A stretch of 64,000 nt of DNA from Brackiella oedipodis DSM 13743 (GTDB taxonomy: Bacteria; Pseudomonadota; Gammaproteobacteria; Burkholderiales; Burkholderiaceae_B), in assembly GCF_000621025.1 (NCBI RefSeq), contig NZ_JHZJ01000009.1, positions 62,001-126,000 of the forward strand, in the 5' to 3' direction. Shown here piece after piece: positions 8,922-18,779 of the stretch; the stretch's first letter is position 1; each line of letters starts with the position of its first letter. The translations under genes were made by a program, and so were the position numbers. Below the pieces are notes generated by a model. The model was not told the DNA's origin. It did no database searches and worked only from the letters and a program-made list of their open reading frames with translations.

Positions 8922-9668
8922 ATGTCAGAACCCGCTCCTCTGAAAGATAAAATTGCTTTAGTGACTGGTGCAACGCGCGGTATTGGTAAAGCCGTGGCAC
9001 TAGAATTGGCACGACAAGGCGCTCGTGTGGTCGGCACCGCTACCTCTGAGGCCGGTGCGCAAGCCATTAATCAATACTTAACCGAATTTTCTGGTCGAGG
9101 CGTCGTCCTTGACGTGACTGATAGTCAAGCTTGCGACGATTTATTAGCGGATCTTGCTAAAGAGGGCGGTCCGCATATTTTAGTGAATAATGCGGGTATT
9201 ACTCGCGATAATTTAGCAATGCGTCTCAAGGACGATGATTGGTCAGCAGTGATCGAAACTAATCTCAACTCGATTTTCCGTTTGAGCCGTGCCGTCATCA
9301 AACCCATGATGAAGGCTCGTTCTGGTCGTATTATCAATATCACCTCGGTCGTCGCCTCTATGGGTAATCCAGGGCAAGCGAATTATGCCGCTGCCAAAGC
9401 GGGGGTTGCGGGTATGTCACGAGCCCTAGCACGTGAACTCGGTAGTCGCAATGTCACCGTCAATTGCGTGGCGCCTGGCTTTATTGATACGGATATGACG
9501 CGGGCTTTGGGAGATGAGCAAACCGACGCCTTGCTCAAACAAATTCCGTTGGCACGTTTAGGTAAGCCCGAAGATGTGGCCCATGCTGTGGCCTTTTTAG
9601 CAGGTCCAAATGCGGCTTATATCTCTGGCACAACATTGCATGTCAACGGCGGTATGTACATGATTTAG
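8922..9668 (+). CDS. fabG: 3-oxoacyl-ACP reductase (FabG)
   Basis: NADPH-dependent short-chain dehydrogenase that reduces 3-ketoacyl-ACP in the elongation cycle. The Rossmann motif TGATRGIG, the NNAG motif, catalytic Ser in NITSVVASMG and YxxxK in NYAAAKAG are all present, and the end (VNGGMYM) is canonical. An in-frame ATG at 8916 directly abuts the AAGGA ribosome-binding site at 8911-8915, so the ATG at 8922 (spacing six) is the better start, giving 248 residues. Followed by a 250-base AT-rich gap before acpP. Confidence 0.96.
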   Translation: MSEPAPLKDKIALVTGATRGIGKAVALELARQGARVVGTATSEAGAQAINQYLTEFSGRGVVLDVTDSQACDDLLADLAKEGGPHILVNNAGITRDNLAMRLKDDDWSAVIETNLNSIFRLSRAVIKPMMKARSGRIINITSVVASMGNPGQANYAAAKAGVAGMSRALARELGSRNVTVNCVAPGFIDTDMTRALGDEQTDALLKQIPLARLGKPEDVAHAVAFLAGPNAAYISGTTLHVNGGMYMI

Positions 9669-9786
9669 CGCCAAATTGCGTTAAAATTAGCATTTATTCG
9701 TGGTATGAAACTACACAAGGATTCAAAAAATCAAGTTTCTTGCAAAGAAAAGATGTTTTTAATGAATCTTGTAATAAATTTTTATA

Positions 9787-9857
9787 AAATGCTGTATTGT
9801 TTTTAAACAGTATTTTATTTTTTGATACTTAAATGATGTTTTAAGTATTCGCTTTTT
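9787..9857 (+). terminator. Two tandem terminator-like hairpins between fabG and acpP
   Basis: The first is an imperfect stem (ATGCTGT near 9789 with ACAGTAT near 9807) followed by a T-rich run. The second is a perfect 9-bp stem (9825-9833 with 9840-9848) followed by CGCTTTTTTC. Both have the shape of intrinsic terminators on the plus strand. They would separate the fabHDG message from acpP or act as partial terminators and 3'-end stabilisers. The acpP promoter is not obvious to me. Confidence 0.6.
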
Positions 9858-9919
9858 TCTTATAACTCATCCGAGTTCAATTGATAACTTATAGGGCAAA
9901 GCCCAAATTGGAGAATTAC

Positions 9920-10162
9920 ATGGACAGCATCGAACAACGTGTTAAGGCAATTATTGCAGAACAACTAGCAATTAAAGACGAATCAGAAATCAAAAATGAA
10001 TCTTCTTTCCTTGACGACCTAGGTGCAGACTCTTTGGATATGGTTGAATTAGTTATGTGTCTAGAAGACGAATTCGAAACTGAAATCCCAGACGAAGAAG
10101 CTGAAAAAATCACTACTGTTCAACAAGCTATCGATTACATCGAAAAAAATAGCAAAAAATAA
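9920..10162 (+). CDS. acpP: Acyl carrier protein
   Basis: 80-residue acidic protein that carries acyl chains as thioesters on 4'-phosphopantetheine. The attachment site is S38 in [10 protein letters not shown], the invariant ACP motif. ATG 9920 with a GGAG seven bases upstream gives the standard start MDSIEQRVK; the frame is open further upstream but without support. Codon choice looks biased towards highly expressed codons. It sits between fabG and fabF as in most proteobacteria, but with hairpins on both sides suggesting a separately adjusted, abundant transcript. Confidence 0.97.
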   Translation: MDSIEQRVKAIIAEQLAIKDESEIKNESSFLDDLGADSLDMVELVMCLEDEFETEIPDEEAEKITTVQQAIDYIEKNSKK

Positions 10163-10171
10163 TTACATTAC

Positions 10172-10222
10172 AATGGCTCTTTTCTAGATTGGAACTTTGT
10201 ACCAAGGATGAGAGCCATTTTT
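10172..10222 (+). terminator. Intrinsic terminator downstream of acpP
   Basis: A 9-bp perfect stem (10172-10180 with 10211-10219), a 30-base loop and a short T-run (TTTTT) lie directly after the acpP stop. The loop is larger than usual and contains a smaller inner pairing, so this may be a two-tier hairpin. fabF then starts about 180 bases later, presumably from its own promoter. Confidence 0.65.
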
Positions 10223-10403
10223 ACGTCATTACGATAAGCCGCGCTTGCTCGTTGCGGTGACTAGTTCTACGACTAGATCTGTTGATGCAGCTCGCTGTAT
10301 CTGCACGTAACGGTTATTTTCTTTGCTTTTTACGTACAGCTCACACAGCTTGTATAGTTAATTTTTATTTCTAGCTACCAAGCTGGGGATACTGGAGTTT
10401 TTT

Positions 10404-11639
10404 GTGAAAAAACGTGTCGTCATTACAGGTTTAGGTATTGTCTCCCCTGTAGGTAATACCATTCAATCTGCATGGGACAACCTTATTAACGGTCGTTCTG
10501 GCATTAGCAAAATCAGCCGCTTTGATGCGAGTAATTTTAGTTCTCAGATTGCGGGTGAGGTCAAAGACTTTGATATTACCCAATACATCAGTGCCAAAGA
10601 AGCCAAACAAATGGATACCTTTATCCATTATGGGATTGCTGCTTCGCTTGATGCTTGGCGCGATTCAGGCCTCGAAATCAGCGCAGAAAACGCCGATAGA
10701 GTCGGTGTTATTGTAGGCTCTGGCATTGGGGGGTTACCACGCATCGAAGAAACCCAAGCTGATTACCTCAAAAAAGGCCCACGCCGCATCAATCCATACT
10801 TTGTACCGGCGTCTTTAGTCAATCTAATTTCTGGTCAACTCACGATTCTTTTGGGAGCCAAGGGCCCGAGCTACGCCGTCGTTTCTGCTTGTACCACAGG
10901 TTTGCATTCTATTGGTGATGCTGCTCGTATCATCGAATATGGCGATGCCGATGTCATGGTGGCTGGTGGTGCAGAATCTACAGTTTCTCCTCTAGGTATT
11001 GGGGGCTTTGCGGCGATGCGTGCTTTATCGCAACGTAATGACAGTCCAGAGACAGCTTCACGTCCTTGGGATATCGATCGTGATGGTTTTGTCTTAGGTG
11101 AAGGCGCGGGCGTCTTAGTCCTTGAAGAGTACGAACACGCCAAAAAACGTGGTGCCAAGATTTATGGTGAGTTTGTTGGCTATGGTATGAGTTCAGATGC
11201 GCATCATATTACGGCACCTAATAGCGACGGTCCACGTCGTGGTATGCTTAATGCAATGCGCAACGCCGGTATTAATCCAGAGCAAATTCAGTATGTGAAT
11301 GCGCATGGCACCTCGACGCCACTCGGTGACAAAAACGAAACAGCGGCGCTTAAACTTGCCTTGGGTGAGCATGCCCAAAACGTCGTGGTAAACTCTACCA
11401 AATCAATGACAGGCCATTTATTGGGGGCTGCCGGTGGTATTGAAGCTGTCTTCACGACTTTAGCGGTTCATAATCAAGTATCACCACCGACCATTAATAT
11501 CTTTAACCAAGATCCTGAATGTGATTTGGATTATTGTGCTAATCAAGCGCGTGATGTAGCCATTGATTATGCCTTATCTAATTCATTTGGCTTTGGTGGT
11601 ACCAATGGCTCAATGATTGTTAAACGTTTTAATGACTAA
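10404..11639 (+). CDS. fabF: Beta-ketoacyl-ACP synthase II (FabF)
   Basis: Elongating condensing enzyme of fatty-acid synthesis. Catalytic residues are visible: C163 in SACTTGLH, the first His in [11 protein letters not shown] and the second in GHLLGAAGG. The C-terminal [11 protein letters not shown] motif is intact and 411 residues is normal. Translation starts at GTG 10404 ([11 protein letters not shown]), with a TGGAG seven bases before it. Its stop overlaps the start of the following small membrane protein gene by eight bases, which ties fab expression to the sigma-E locus downstream. Confidence 0.97.
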   Translation: MKKRVVITGLGIVSPVGNTIQSAWDNLINGRSGISKISRFDASNFSSQIAGEVKDFDITQYISAKEAKQMDTFIHYGIAASLDAWRDSGLEISAENADRVGVIVGSGIGGLPRIEETQADYLKKGPRRINPYFVPASLVNLISGQLTILLGAKGPSYAVVSACTTGLHSIGDAARIIEYGDADVMVAGGAESTVSPLGIGGFAAMRALSQRNDSPETASRPWDIDRDGFVLGEGAGVLVLEEYEHAKKRGAKIYGEFVGYGMSSDAHHITAPNSDGPRRGMLNAMRNAGINPEQIQYVNAHGTSTPLGDKNETAALKLALGEHAQNVVVNSTKSMTGHLLGAAGGIEAVFTTLAVHNQVSPPTINIFNQDPECDLDYCANQARDVAIDYALSNSFGFGGTNGSMIVKRFND

Positions 11640-12063
11640 TGATGCAAAGCAAAGACTAGACAAGATATGGCAGCAAACGCTGCCACTTGTGCCACTTAAA
11701 TACCAGAACTTAGTGGTTACCAGTCTAGTCTTTGTTTCTGTACTCAGTATTTTTAATTACGAAGTTGCCGCTGTTATGGCGGCGCTAACGCTTTTAAAGC
11801 AATCCACTCAACTCTCTACCGAGCCGCCCACCTTGCTGTTACAAGCACAGCGTCAATGTCTTTTAATCCGCCAGGGTCAGGCCTCGGCTTATCACATCCA
11901 CAAAATTCGTTGTAGCTTTACGTGGTGTCATCTCGTTTTGCGCGATCCACTAAGCCAACGTCAATCTTCCTTTATCTTTAGTCTCTGGCAATGGTCGCCC
12001 GAACAACAACGACGTTTTCGTGTGCTATATCATTATTTGCGACAGCAGGGTGCCCATGACTGA
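11632..12063 (+). CDS. Small membrane protein, possibly YgfX/CptA-like
   Basis: 143 residues. The first part carries one or two hydrophobic segments (about residues 22-50, [15 protein letters not shown] and [11 protein letters not shown]), followed by a soluble C-terminal portion. The C-terminal pattern [13 protein letters not shown]...[20 protein letters not shown] resembles the YgfX/CptA layout, in which a hydrophobic hairpin is followed by a Spe..rRLRv.LR end; this is a weak by-eye match. ATG 11632 overlaps the fabF stop; the open frame from 11617 has no separate ribosome-binding site. It overlaps rpoE by eight bases. A function in cell-shape or envelope control would be guesswork. Confidence 0.7.
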   Translation: MTNDAKQRLDKIWQQTLPLVPLKYQNLVVTSLVFVSVLSIFNYEVAAVMAALTLLKQSTQLSTEPPTLLLQAQRQCLLIRQGQASAYHIHKIRCSFTWCHLVLRDPLSQRQSSFIFSLWQWSPEQQRRFRVLYHYLRQQGAHD

Positions 12064-12655
12064 AGCCAACCAAGACACACTCTGGGTTACACAGGCGCAA
12101 CAGGGTGATAAAAAAGCCTTTAGCCTCCTGATGCTTAAATACGAGCAACGGATTTTACGTTTGCTCTCACGGCTATTGCGCAATCCTGCCGATGCCGAAG
12201 ATGTAGCCCAAGAAACCTTTATAAAGGCCTATACCGCCTTGCCGCGTTTTCGCAGTGATAGTTCTTTTTATACTTGGCTGTATCGTATTGCCGTCAATAC
12301 CGCCCATAATCACCTCAAAAAAGGCAAACAAAATCTACATCTAAGTGCAGAGTTTGCCAACCAAGATGGTGAAACTTTTAACAAGATCAATACTCTAACA
12401 GATGAGGAAACCCCAGAGACACAACTCATCAACCAAGAGATTGTGCAGACGGTTAACCAAGCCATAGAACAATTATCCGATGAGTTGCGCGAGGCCATTG
12501 TGCTGCGTGAGCTCGAAGGCATGAGCTATAAGCAAATTGCCGATGTTCTCGATTGTCCCGAAGGGACAGTACGCTCTCGGATTTTCAGGGCCCGAGAGGC
12601 AATTGCCAAAGCTCTCAAACCCGTATTAGACACAACAGGTAAGCAACGATGGTAA
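12056..12655 (+). CDS. rpoE: RNA polymerase sigma factor RpoE (sigma-24, AlgU-type)
   Basis: Group IV (ECF) sigma factor for envelope stress. Region 2 contains RNPADAEDVAQETFIKAYTAL and the FYTWLYRIAVNTAHNHL block; region 4 contains LPxELREAIVLRE-like sequence and GMSYKQIADVLDCPEGTVRSRI, the helix-turn-helix for the -35 element. At 199 residues it is the standard size. ATG 12056 has AGGG seven bases upstream, whereas the longer open frame from 12020 does not match family N-termini. Followed by rseA, rseB and degP, the complete sigma-E control cassette. Confidence 0.96.
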   Translation: MTEANQDTLWVTQAQQGDKKAFSLLMLKYEQRILRLLSRLLRNPADAEDVAQETFIKAYTALPRFRSDSSFYTWLYRIAVNTAHNHLKKGKQNLHLSAEFANQDGETFNKINTLTDEETPETQLINQEIVQTVNQAIEQLSDELREAIVLRELEGMSYKQIADVLDCPEGTVRSRIFRAREAIAKALKPVLDTTGKQRW

Positions 12656-12677
12656 TTTTTCTTAATAAGGTTCTGCT

Positions 12678-13385
12678 ATGAATACGCGCCCAAGCACCTG
12701 CTCTGAGCCCGAAAGTTTTAGTGCCTTCATAGATAATGAGTGCTTTGATTTTGATCCTATAGCACTCAATGCACAGCAGCAGGAGAATTGGTATACCTAC
12801 CATTTAATTGGTGATGCACTACGTAGCCAATCGGCCAATGTCGTGTGCAGCAGCCAATTTGTAGCGCGCTTGCATAGTGAACTCGATAAATTACCTTGCC
12901 ACCACAAGACGGCACAAGCAGAATCGCAAGCCGTCCAGCTGAGCCAATTACAAAAAGCTAAATGGCGATTTTTTGGCACTAAGGCCAGTGACGCCAGGCC
13001 TAAAATTTTTGCCTGGCTCGGTTCAGGTGCGATGGTGACGGCGGTGCTGGCCTTAGTCGCGGTGATTATTAATCAAGGGGCCCATACTGAGTCTAGTCGC
13101 TCAGACGCTGTGTTAGCCGCTCATCAAGCGGATGCTGTGAGCGATGAGGCGCCTGAGGTTTTGGTAAAACGTGCCAGTCCGGCGGTGGCAGCTTTTATGA
13201 ATAATCACCCTGATTTACCTGAATTATTGCAGTCGTCAATGCCAGCGGATTTACAATCCCTACCGTTTTCAAGACCGTCAGAAATGGTGGGTTTAGGTCA
13301 ATATCCTTATAACCAATATATCCGTGCTCACACCCAACGCTCAGGGCATTTGCCTTTTGTTGAAACCAGCTATGCGACACCATAA
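12678..13385 (+). CDS. rseA: Anti-sigma-E factor RseA (MucA)
   Basis: 235 residues. The N-terminal cytoplasmic part has the anti-sigma-E pattern ESFSAFIDNE...WYTYHLIGDALRS (about 10-55), which contacts RpoE. A single membrane helix follows (about 113-132, WLGSGAMVTAVLALVAVII), and the remaining 100 residues would be periplasmic, ready for regulated proteolysis. Position between rpoE and rseB confirms the call. The family holds RpoE inactive at the inner membrane until unfolded outer-membrane proteins trigger cleavage. The C-terminal half shows little recognisable conservation. Confidence 0.92.
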   Translation: MNTRPSTCSEPESFSAFIDNECFDFDPIALNAQQQENWYTYHLIGDALRSQSANVVCSSQFVARLHSELDKLPCHHKTAQAESQAVQLSQLQKAKWRFFGTKASDARPKIFAWLGSGAMVTAVLALVAVIINQGAHTESSRSDAVLAAHQADAVSDEAPEVLVKRASPAVAAFMNNHPDLPELLQSSMPADLQSLPFSRPSEMVGLGQYPYNQYIRAHTQRSGHLPFVETSYATP

Positions 13386-13439
13386 TAGGGACATGGCTTA
13401 TGCGTAGATCATATGATTTTTTAGTCTTTGGAGCGCTGC

Positions 13440-14438
13440 ATGAATAGCTCACTCGCTAAGCTGAGTCAGTACGTCTTGATGCTCGTGTTAAGCTTTAACG
13501 CTACCTTGACGCTGGCTGCAGAGCAGTCACTGAGTCGCGAACAATTAGTGCAAGAGTTACAGGCCATTCAAAAGGCGGCCACCGCCACTAATTATCAAGG
13601 GGTCTATGTCGCTCAGGATCCAAATCACGATTTGCAAGTCAGCAAGATTGCCAATCGCACCGATCAAAGCGGTTTGCAGCGTCGGGTGCAACATCTTAAT
13701 CAGTGGGCCCAAGAGGTATTGCGTCATAACCAACGAACTCTGCATTTATTTCCTAAACAACGCCAAATCTATCAGCAGGCGGCCGATGACAGCGAATTTC
13801 CGGGGTTGCTTTATTTACCTGCTGAGCATATTGCTCATTATTATCGTGCCACTGCCTTGCCCAACGCAGAACGGGTGGCTAATACCCCTTGCCAAGCTTA
13901 TCTAATTGAACCTGTCGATCAACAACGATATGGCTTTCGGCTTTGTGTTGACCCCCACAGCCACCTCTTACTTAAATTTCAAAGTTTAGACCAAGCCCAT
14001 CAACCGATTACACAAATGCTTTTTAGTGAGTTAAACCAGAGCGGTGTCATCGCTGCACAGGACTTGCAATCAGACTATGATTATCATGATTGGCCAGAGC
14101 AAGCATTGCCGTCATTCGATGCCTACAGTCGCTATTTCAAATTTAGTTTAGCGCCCGGGTTTCAAATTGTTGCAAGTCTGCATATGATGGTAACGAATCA
14201 GGCTGGAACCAAACAAGCTGTAGAGCAACTAACAGTCACAGATGGTTTAGCGAACTGTTCGCTTTTTATCCAAAAAGCGAGCAAGCAAGATCCCTTTTAT
14301 ACAGAACATATGGCTGTAGAGGATGGAATCAATGTCTATAGCCAAATAAAATCGGGTTATCTCATCACCGCGATGGGGGCTTTACCACTATCGACCTTGG
14401 CGGCGATGGTTGAGTCAGCGCAAGCGACTCGTCACTAG
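13440..14438 (+). CDS. rseB: Sigma-E factor regulatory protein RseB (MucB)
   Basis: 332 residues with a signal peptide (about residues 1-31, hydrophobic VLMLVLSFNATLTLA ending before AEQ). RseB is a periplasmic protein with a LolA-like fold that binds RseA and shields it from DegS; it senses mislocalised lipoprotein or LPS. The N-terminal region with QKAATATNYQGVYV followed by a large beta-rich domain is typical of the family. The frame is open from an upstream TTG, but ATG 13440, preceded by GGAG, is the better start. It lies between rseA and degP. Confidence 0.92.
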   Translation: MNSSLAKLSQYVLMLVLSFNATLTLAAEQSLSREQLVQELQAIQKAATATNYQGVYVAQDPNHDLQVSKIANRTDQSGLQRRVQHLNQWAQEVLRHNQRTLHLFPKQRQIYQQAADDSEFPGLLYLPAEHIAHYYRATALPNAERVANTPCQAYLIEPVDQQRYGFRLCVDPHSHLLLKFQSLDQAHQPITQMLFSELNQSGVIAAQDLQSDYDYHDWPEQALPSFDAYSRYFKFSLAPGFQIVASLHMMVTNQAGTKQAVEQLTVTDGLANCSLFIQKASKQDPFYTEHMAVEDGINVYSQIKSGYLITAMGALPLSTLAAMVESAQATRH

Positions 14439-14468
14439 CCAAAAAATTGTTAATAATAAAGGAATAGT

Positions 14469-16019
14469 ATGAATTTTAAGAAAAGCGTATTGTTTGCCGT
14501 TTTAAGTCTTAGTTTATTCAATGTTGGCCTAGCCAATGCCGAGGAAACGGGAATCAATTCCGTCCAAGCTAATGTGGCGAACGCGCCTGCCGTCAACCCG
14601 CAAGCGCCATTAGTGACGGGTTTGCCAGACTTTACGCAAGTGGTCAAGGCCACCGAAAACGCTGTGGTGAATATCCGTACCGAAGAAACATTGAGTCGTC
14701 GTGGGCTAGGAAGTTTTGCGCCAGGACAGGACCCCGATGAAATTTTCCGCTTCTTTTTTGGTCCCGAGTTTGATAATTCACCGTTTTTTGGACAACAAGG
14801 CCCTTATCATCGCGCCAACCCTTATGATAGACAGGCCCCTAAACCTAACCCTGACGAAGAAGAAAGAACAGTCCCTTCTGGCGTAGGTTCTGGGTTTATT
14901 ATCTCTGAAGACGGTTATATTATCACCAATAATCACGTTGTTGATGGTGCCTCCAAAATCATTGTGAGTCTAAACGATGGCAAAGAATACAAAGCCAAAG
15001 TCATTGGTACTGATAAGCGTACAGATATTGCCTTACTAAAAATAGAAGCTAAGCATTTGCAATCGCTCAAAATCGGTCATGCTGGTGATTTGCAAAAAGG
15101 TCAATGGGTGCTAGCCATTGGCTCGCCTTTTGATTTAGATTCGACAGTAACGGCGGGTATTGTTAGTGCGATTAATCGAGATACGGGAGATTATTTACCC
15201 TTTATTCAAACCGATGTGGCCGTTAATCCGGGTAACTCAGGCGGTCCATTAATCAACCTCAAAGGCGAAGTGGTAGGGGTCAACTCACAAATCATTTCAC
15301 GCAGTGGCGGCTTTATGGGGGTGTCCTTATCGATTCCTATTGATGAAGTCATGAAAGTCGTTGAGCAACTCAAAGCCACCGGCAAAGTCACACGTGGTCG
15401 AATTGGTGTCTCAATTTCTGAAATTCCCAAAGAAGTCGCCGAAACGCTTAATCTGCCAAATAGCAATGGTGCCTTAGTGGGTAATGTTGAACCCCAAAGC
15501 GCCGCCGCTAAAGCGGGCGTCCAAGCAGGTGATGTCATCCTTAGTTTTGATGGGCAAAAAATCAATAAATGGAGTGATTTACCACGTATTGTCGGTCAAA
15601 CTAAACCCGGCAAAAAAGTGCCTATGCAAATCTGGCGTCGCGGCAAGGATCAGACGCTAGACATTACCGTCACTGCCTTGCAAGATCCAAGTGGCCTAGC
15701 ACAAGCAGGATCTAACGCCGATGGTCAGAACACGCCAACCACGGCCGATCGTTTTGGTTTAACTGTGTCTGATTTGACGCCAGACATTGCCCAACGAGCG
15801 AATGTTAAAGGGGGTGTGGTGGTCCGTAGCATTACACCAGAAGCCCAGCAACAAGGCTTAATGACAGGGGATATTATCTTGGCTGTCAATAACCAAGAGG
15901 TGGTCAATAGTGAGCAGTATCTTAAAGCCGTCAAGGCCTTAGCCAAAGATAAACTCGCGGCACTCCTGATTCGTCGTGACAATACGACCCAGTGGGTCAC
16001 TATTAAACCCAAAAAATAA
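14469..16019 (+). CDS. degP: Periplasmic Do-family serine protease DegP/MucD
   Basis: 516 residues. A signal peptide (residues 1-24, ending ANA-EE) exports it to the periplasm, where it degrades or refolds damaged envelope proteins. The trypsin-like triad is H156 (TNNHVVDG), D186 (RTDIALL) and S257 (NPGNSGGP). Two PDZ domains follow (about 295-395 and 410-510), each with the SAAAKAGVQAGD/QGLMTGDIIL-type loop. AAAGGA precedes the ATG. Last gene of the rpoE cassette, ending in an intrinsic terminator. Probably itself a sigma-E target, as in relatives, although I could not confirm a promoter. Confidence 0.96.
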   Translation: MNFKKSVLFAVLSLSLFNVGLANAEETGINSVQANVANAPAVNPQAPLVTGLPDFTQVVKATENAVVNIRTEETLSRRGLGSFAPGQDPDEIFRFFFGPEFDNSPFFGQQGPYHRANPYDRQAPKPNPDEEERTVPSGVGSGFIISEDGYIITNNHVVDGASKIIVSLNDGKEYKAKVIGTDKRTDIALLKIEAKHLQSLKIGHAGDLQKGQWVLAIGSPFDLDSTVTAGIVSAINRDTGDYLPFIQTDVAVNPGNSGGPLINLKGEVVGVNSQIISRSGGFMGVSLSIPIDEVMKVVEQLKATGKVTRGRIGVSISEIPKEVAETLNLPNSNGALVGNVEPQSAAAKAGVQAGDVILSFDGQKINKWSDLPRIVGQTKPGKKVPMQIWRRGKDQTLDITVTALQDPSGLAQAGSNADGQNTPTTADRFGLTVSDLTPDIAQRANVKGGVVVRSITPEAQQQGLMTGDIILAVNNQEVVNSEQYLKAVKALAKDKLAALLIRRDNTTQWVTIKPKK

Positions 16020-16046
16020 AGTACAATAAAAGCATTACGCTAATTT

Positions 16047-16074
16047 AAAAGGGGGCGCTGCGCGCCCTTTTTTG
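16047..16074 (+). terminator. Intrinsic terminator after degP
   Basis: GGGCGC (16053-16058) pairs with GCGCCC (16062-16067), extended by flanking A/G and T residues and followed by a run of T (16068-16073). It ends the rpoE-rseA-rseB-degP transcript, so lepA 27 bases later needs its own promoter or read-through. Confidence 0.85.
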
Positions 16075-16100
16075 TATTTCTTAAATCAATTACAAACCTA

Positions 16101-17894
16101 ATGCAAAATATCCGCAATTTTTCTATTATTGCTCATATTGACCACGGTAAATCGACCTTAGCCGACAGATTAATTCACCGCTGCGGTGGTCTTGATGACC
16201 GCGAGATGTCACAGCAAGTGCTTGATTCAATGGACATTGAGCGCGAACGCGGCATCACCATTAAGGCGCAAACAGCCACCCTAGACTACAAAGCCAACGA
16301 TGGTCAAACCTATCGACTCAATCTGATCGATACTCCAGGGCATGTTGACTTCTCCTATGAGGTGAGTCGCTCCTTATCTGCCTGTGAAGGGGCACTATTA
16401 GTGGTCGATAGCACGCAAGGGGTAGAGGCACAAACCGTAGCTAACTGTTATACCGCCATTGAGCTCGATGTCGAGGTCATTCCGGTACTCAATAAAATGG
16501 ATTTGCCTTCAGCTGACCCCGAAGCGGCCCAACAAGAAATCGAGGACGTGATTGGCATCGATGCTTCACAAGCCGTTAGAGCCAGTGCCAAGACAGGCAT
16601 GGGGATTGATGAAATTCTCGAAGATATTGTCACCAAAATTCCACCTCCTAAGGGTGATCCAGAGGCGCCGCTGCAAGCGCTGATTATCGACTCCTGGTTT
16701 GATAATTATGTAGGCGTAGTGGTGTTAGTGCGTGTTGTCAATGGCACGATTCGCCTCAAAGACAAATTGCATTTTATGGCCACGGGCTCGAGCCACCTGT
16801 GTGAACAAATGGGGCAATTTCGCCCCAAAGCGGCCTCCTGCACTGAGTTATCCGCAGGTAATGTAGGTTTTTTGATTACAGGTATTAAGGATCTCAAGTA
16901 CGCCAAAGTCGGCGATACCATTACCTTGGCTAATCAACCAGCTGAGCAGCCGCTACCAGGCTTTAAGGAAGTCAAGCCACAAGTATTTGCTGGCATTTAT
17001 CCAGTCGAAAGTAGCGAATATGATCAACTCCGTGATTCCCTCGAAAAACTACAACTGAATGATGCCTCGTTAATGTTTGAACCTGAGGTCTCGCAAGCCT
17101 TAGGCTTTGGTTTTCGTTGTGGTTTTTTGGGGCTTTTACACATGGAAATTGTCCAAGAACGGCTCGAGCGCCAGTTCGATATGGACATTATCACTACAGC
17201 GCCATCGGTCATTTATGAAGTGATTAAACATGATGGCGAGTTGATCCAGGTTGAAAGCCCATCTCGTATGCCTGATGTTGGCGAAATCCAAGAAATCCGC
17301 GAGCCAATTGTCAATGTCACTTTATTTATGCCCCAAGACTATGTGGGCCCAGTGATGACCTTGTGTAATAGCAAGCGCGGCATCCAAACCAATATGGTCT
17401 ATCACGGCCGCCAAGTGCATTTAAATTACGAAATGCCGCTATCAGAGATTGTTCTGGATTTTTTTGATCGCCTAAAATCCGTCTCCCGTGGTTATGCCTC
17501 TATGGACTATGAATTTTTGGAGTACCGCGCTGCGGATGTGGTGCGAGTGGATTTACTCATCAATGGCGACAAAGTCGATGCCTTGTCAATGATTGTGCAT
17601 CGTAGTATGGCTCGCTATCGTGGTCGCGAAGTCGCCGCCAAGATGCGCGGCTTGATTCCCCGCCAAATGTATGACGTAGCCATTCAAGCGGCCATTGGGG
17701 CCGAGATTATTGCCCGCGAAAACGTCAAAGCTTTGCGCAAAAACGTCTTGGCCAAATGCTATGGCGGTGATATCACCCGCAAGAAAAAACTCCTAGAAAA
17801 ACAAAAAGCCGGCAAGAAACGCATGAAACAGGTCGGTACCGTAGAGATCCCGCAAGAAGCGTTCTTAGCCATCTTGCAGGTCGAGGACAAATAA
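16101..17894 (+). CDS. lepA: Elongation factor 4 (LepA)
   Basis: 597-residue translational GTPase related to EF-G that helps ribosome biogenesis and initiation under stress. G motifs are all visible: [13 protein letters not shown] (P-loop, about 9-21), DTPGHVDF (G3), NKMDLP (G4) and SAKTG (G5). The C-terminal LepA-specific domain has [16 protein letters not shown] near the end. No good Shine-Dalgarno precedes the ATG. It is nine bases upstream of lepB, the almost universal lepA-lepB pair. Confidence 0.97.
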   Translation: MQNIRNFSIIAHIDHGKSTLADRLIHRCGGLDDREMSQQVLDSMDIERERGITIKAQTATLDYKANDGQTYRLNLIDTPGHVDFSYEVSRSLSACEGALLVVDSTQGVEAQTVANCYTAIELDVEVIPVLNKMDLPSADPEAAQQEIEDVIGIDASQAVRASAKTGMGIDEILEDIVTKIPPPKGDPEAPLQALIIDSWFDNYVGVVVLVRVVNGTIRLKDKLHFMATGSSHLCEQMGQFRPKAASCTELSAGNVGFLITGIKDLKYAKVGDTITLANQPAEQPLPGFKEVKPQVFAGIYPVESSEYDQLRDSLEKLQLNDASLMFEPEVSQALGFGFRCGFLGLLHMEIVQERLERQFDMDIITTAPSVIYEVIKHDGELIQVESPSRMPDVGEIQEIREPIVNVTLFMPQDYVGPVMTLCNSKRGIQTNMVYHGRQVHLNYEMPLSEIVLDFFDRLKSVSRGYASMDYEFLEYRAADVVRVDLLINGDKVDALSMIVHRSMARYRGREVAAKMRGLIPRQMYDVAIQAAIGAEIIARENVKALRKNVLAKCYGGDITRKKKLLEKQKAGKKRMKQVGTVEIPQEAFLAILQVEDK

Positions 17895-17903
17895 GGAAAC
17901 GAC

Positions 17904-18779
17904 ATGAGTGCAGATTTTGGCCTAATCCTCTTTTGTATTCTGGTGGTAATGTTAGCCATCATGCTGTTGGATCAGCTTTTTTTCAAAAAACAGCGTCTGC
18001 CGCGCAAGCAGGCTTATGAGCAAGCAAAACAAAACCCAGGGCAGAGCGGTGCCTATAGCCAAGTGGGCAAACCCACAGTGCTCGATAAGATCATCGAGAT
18101 CGCCTATGGTTTTTTTGGGGTGGTGTTGCTGGTTTTTGTGCTGCGCTCATTTGTCGCTGAACCCTTTAAAATCCCTTCGGGCTCGATGTTGCCGACCCTA
18201 CAATCGGGCGATATGATTTTGGTAAACAAATTCACTTATGGTATTCGTTTGCCAGTCATTAATCAGAAAATTATTGATATCGGTGCACCTGAGCGCGGTG
18301 ATGTGGTGGTTTTTAGATTTCCGCCAGATCCTAAGGTTGATTACATCAAGCGCGTGGTGGGCGTGCCAGGCGATGAGGTGCATTATGACAATGCGACCAA
18401 AACGTTGCAGCTAAATGGCCAGACAGTAGCGCAAAAGCCACTTGGTGATTACATCAAACCCGAGCAACAAGCGGGTGCGGCGCAAAGATTCGCAGAGCAA
18501 CTTGGAGAGCATGAGCATGATTTACTCAAGCTTCCAATCAATACAGTCGCCGCGCCAGAGCAAGATTTTAGTGGCGACATCCAAAACTGCCACTACCAAG
18601 ACCAAGGGTTTACGTGTAAAGTGCCTGAGGGGTATTATTTTGTTATGGGTGATAATCGCGACAATAGTCGTGATAGTCGGTTTTGGGGCTTTGTACCTGA
18701 CCAAAACTTAGTCGGCAAAGCATTCTTTATCTGGATGAATTGGCAGGGTGAATTCAGTCGTTTAGGTTCCTTCAAATGA
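17904..18779 (+). CDS. lepB: Signal peptidase I (LepB)
   Basis: 291-residue inner-membrane protease that removes signal peptides from secreted proteins. Two membrane segments (about 6-23 and 66-84) flank a basic cytoplasmic loop. The Ser-Lys dyad is S94 in PSGSMLPTL and K149 in YIKRVVGVPGD; the GDNRDNSRDSRFWGFV block (box E) is intact. An AAGGAAAC sequence upstream gives a good start. The stop overlaps the rnc ATG by four bases (ATGA), indicating translational coupling. Confidence 0.97.
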   Translation: MSADFGLILFCILVVMLAIMLLDQLFFKKQRLPRKQAYEQAKQNPGQSGAYSQVGKPTVLDKIIEIAYGFFGVVLLVFVLRSFVAEPFKIPSGSMLPTLQSGDMILVNKFTYGIRLPVINQKIIDIGAPERGDVVVFRFPPDPKVDYIKRVVGVPGDEVHYDNATKTLQLNGQTVAQKPLGDYIKPEQQAGAAQRFAEQLGEHEHDLLKLPINTVAAPEQDFSGDIQNCHYQDQGFTCKVPEGYYFVMGDNRDNSRDSRFWGFVPDQNLVGKAFFIWMNWQGEFSRLGSFK

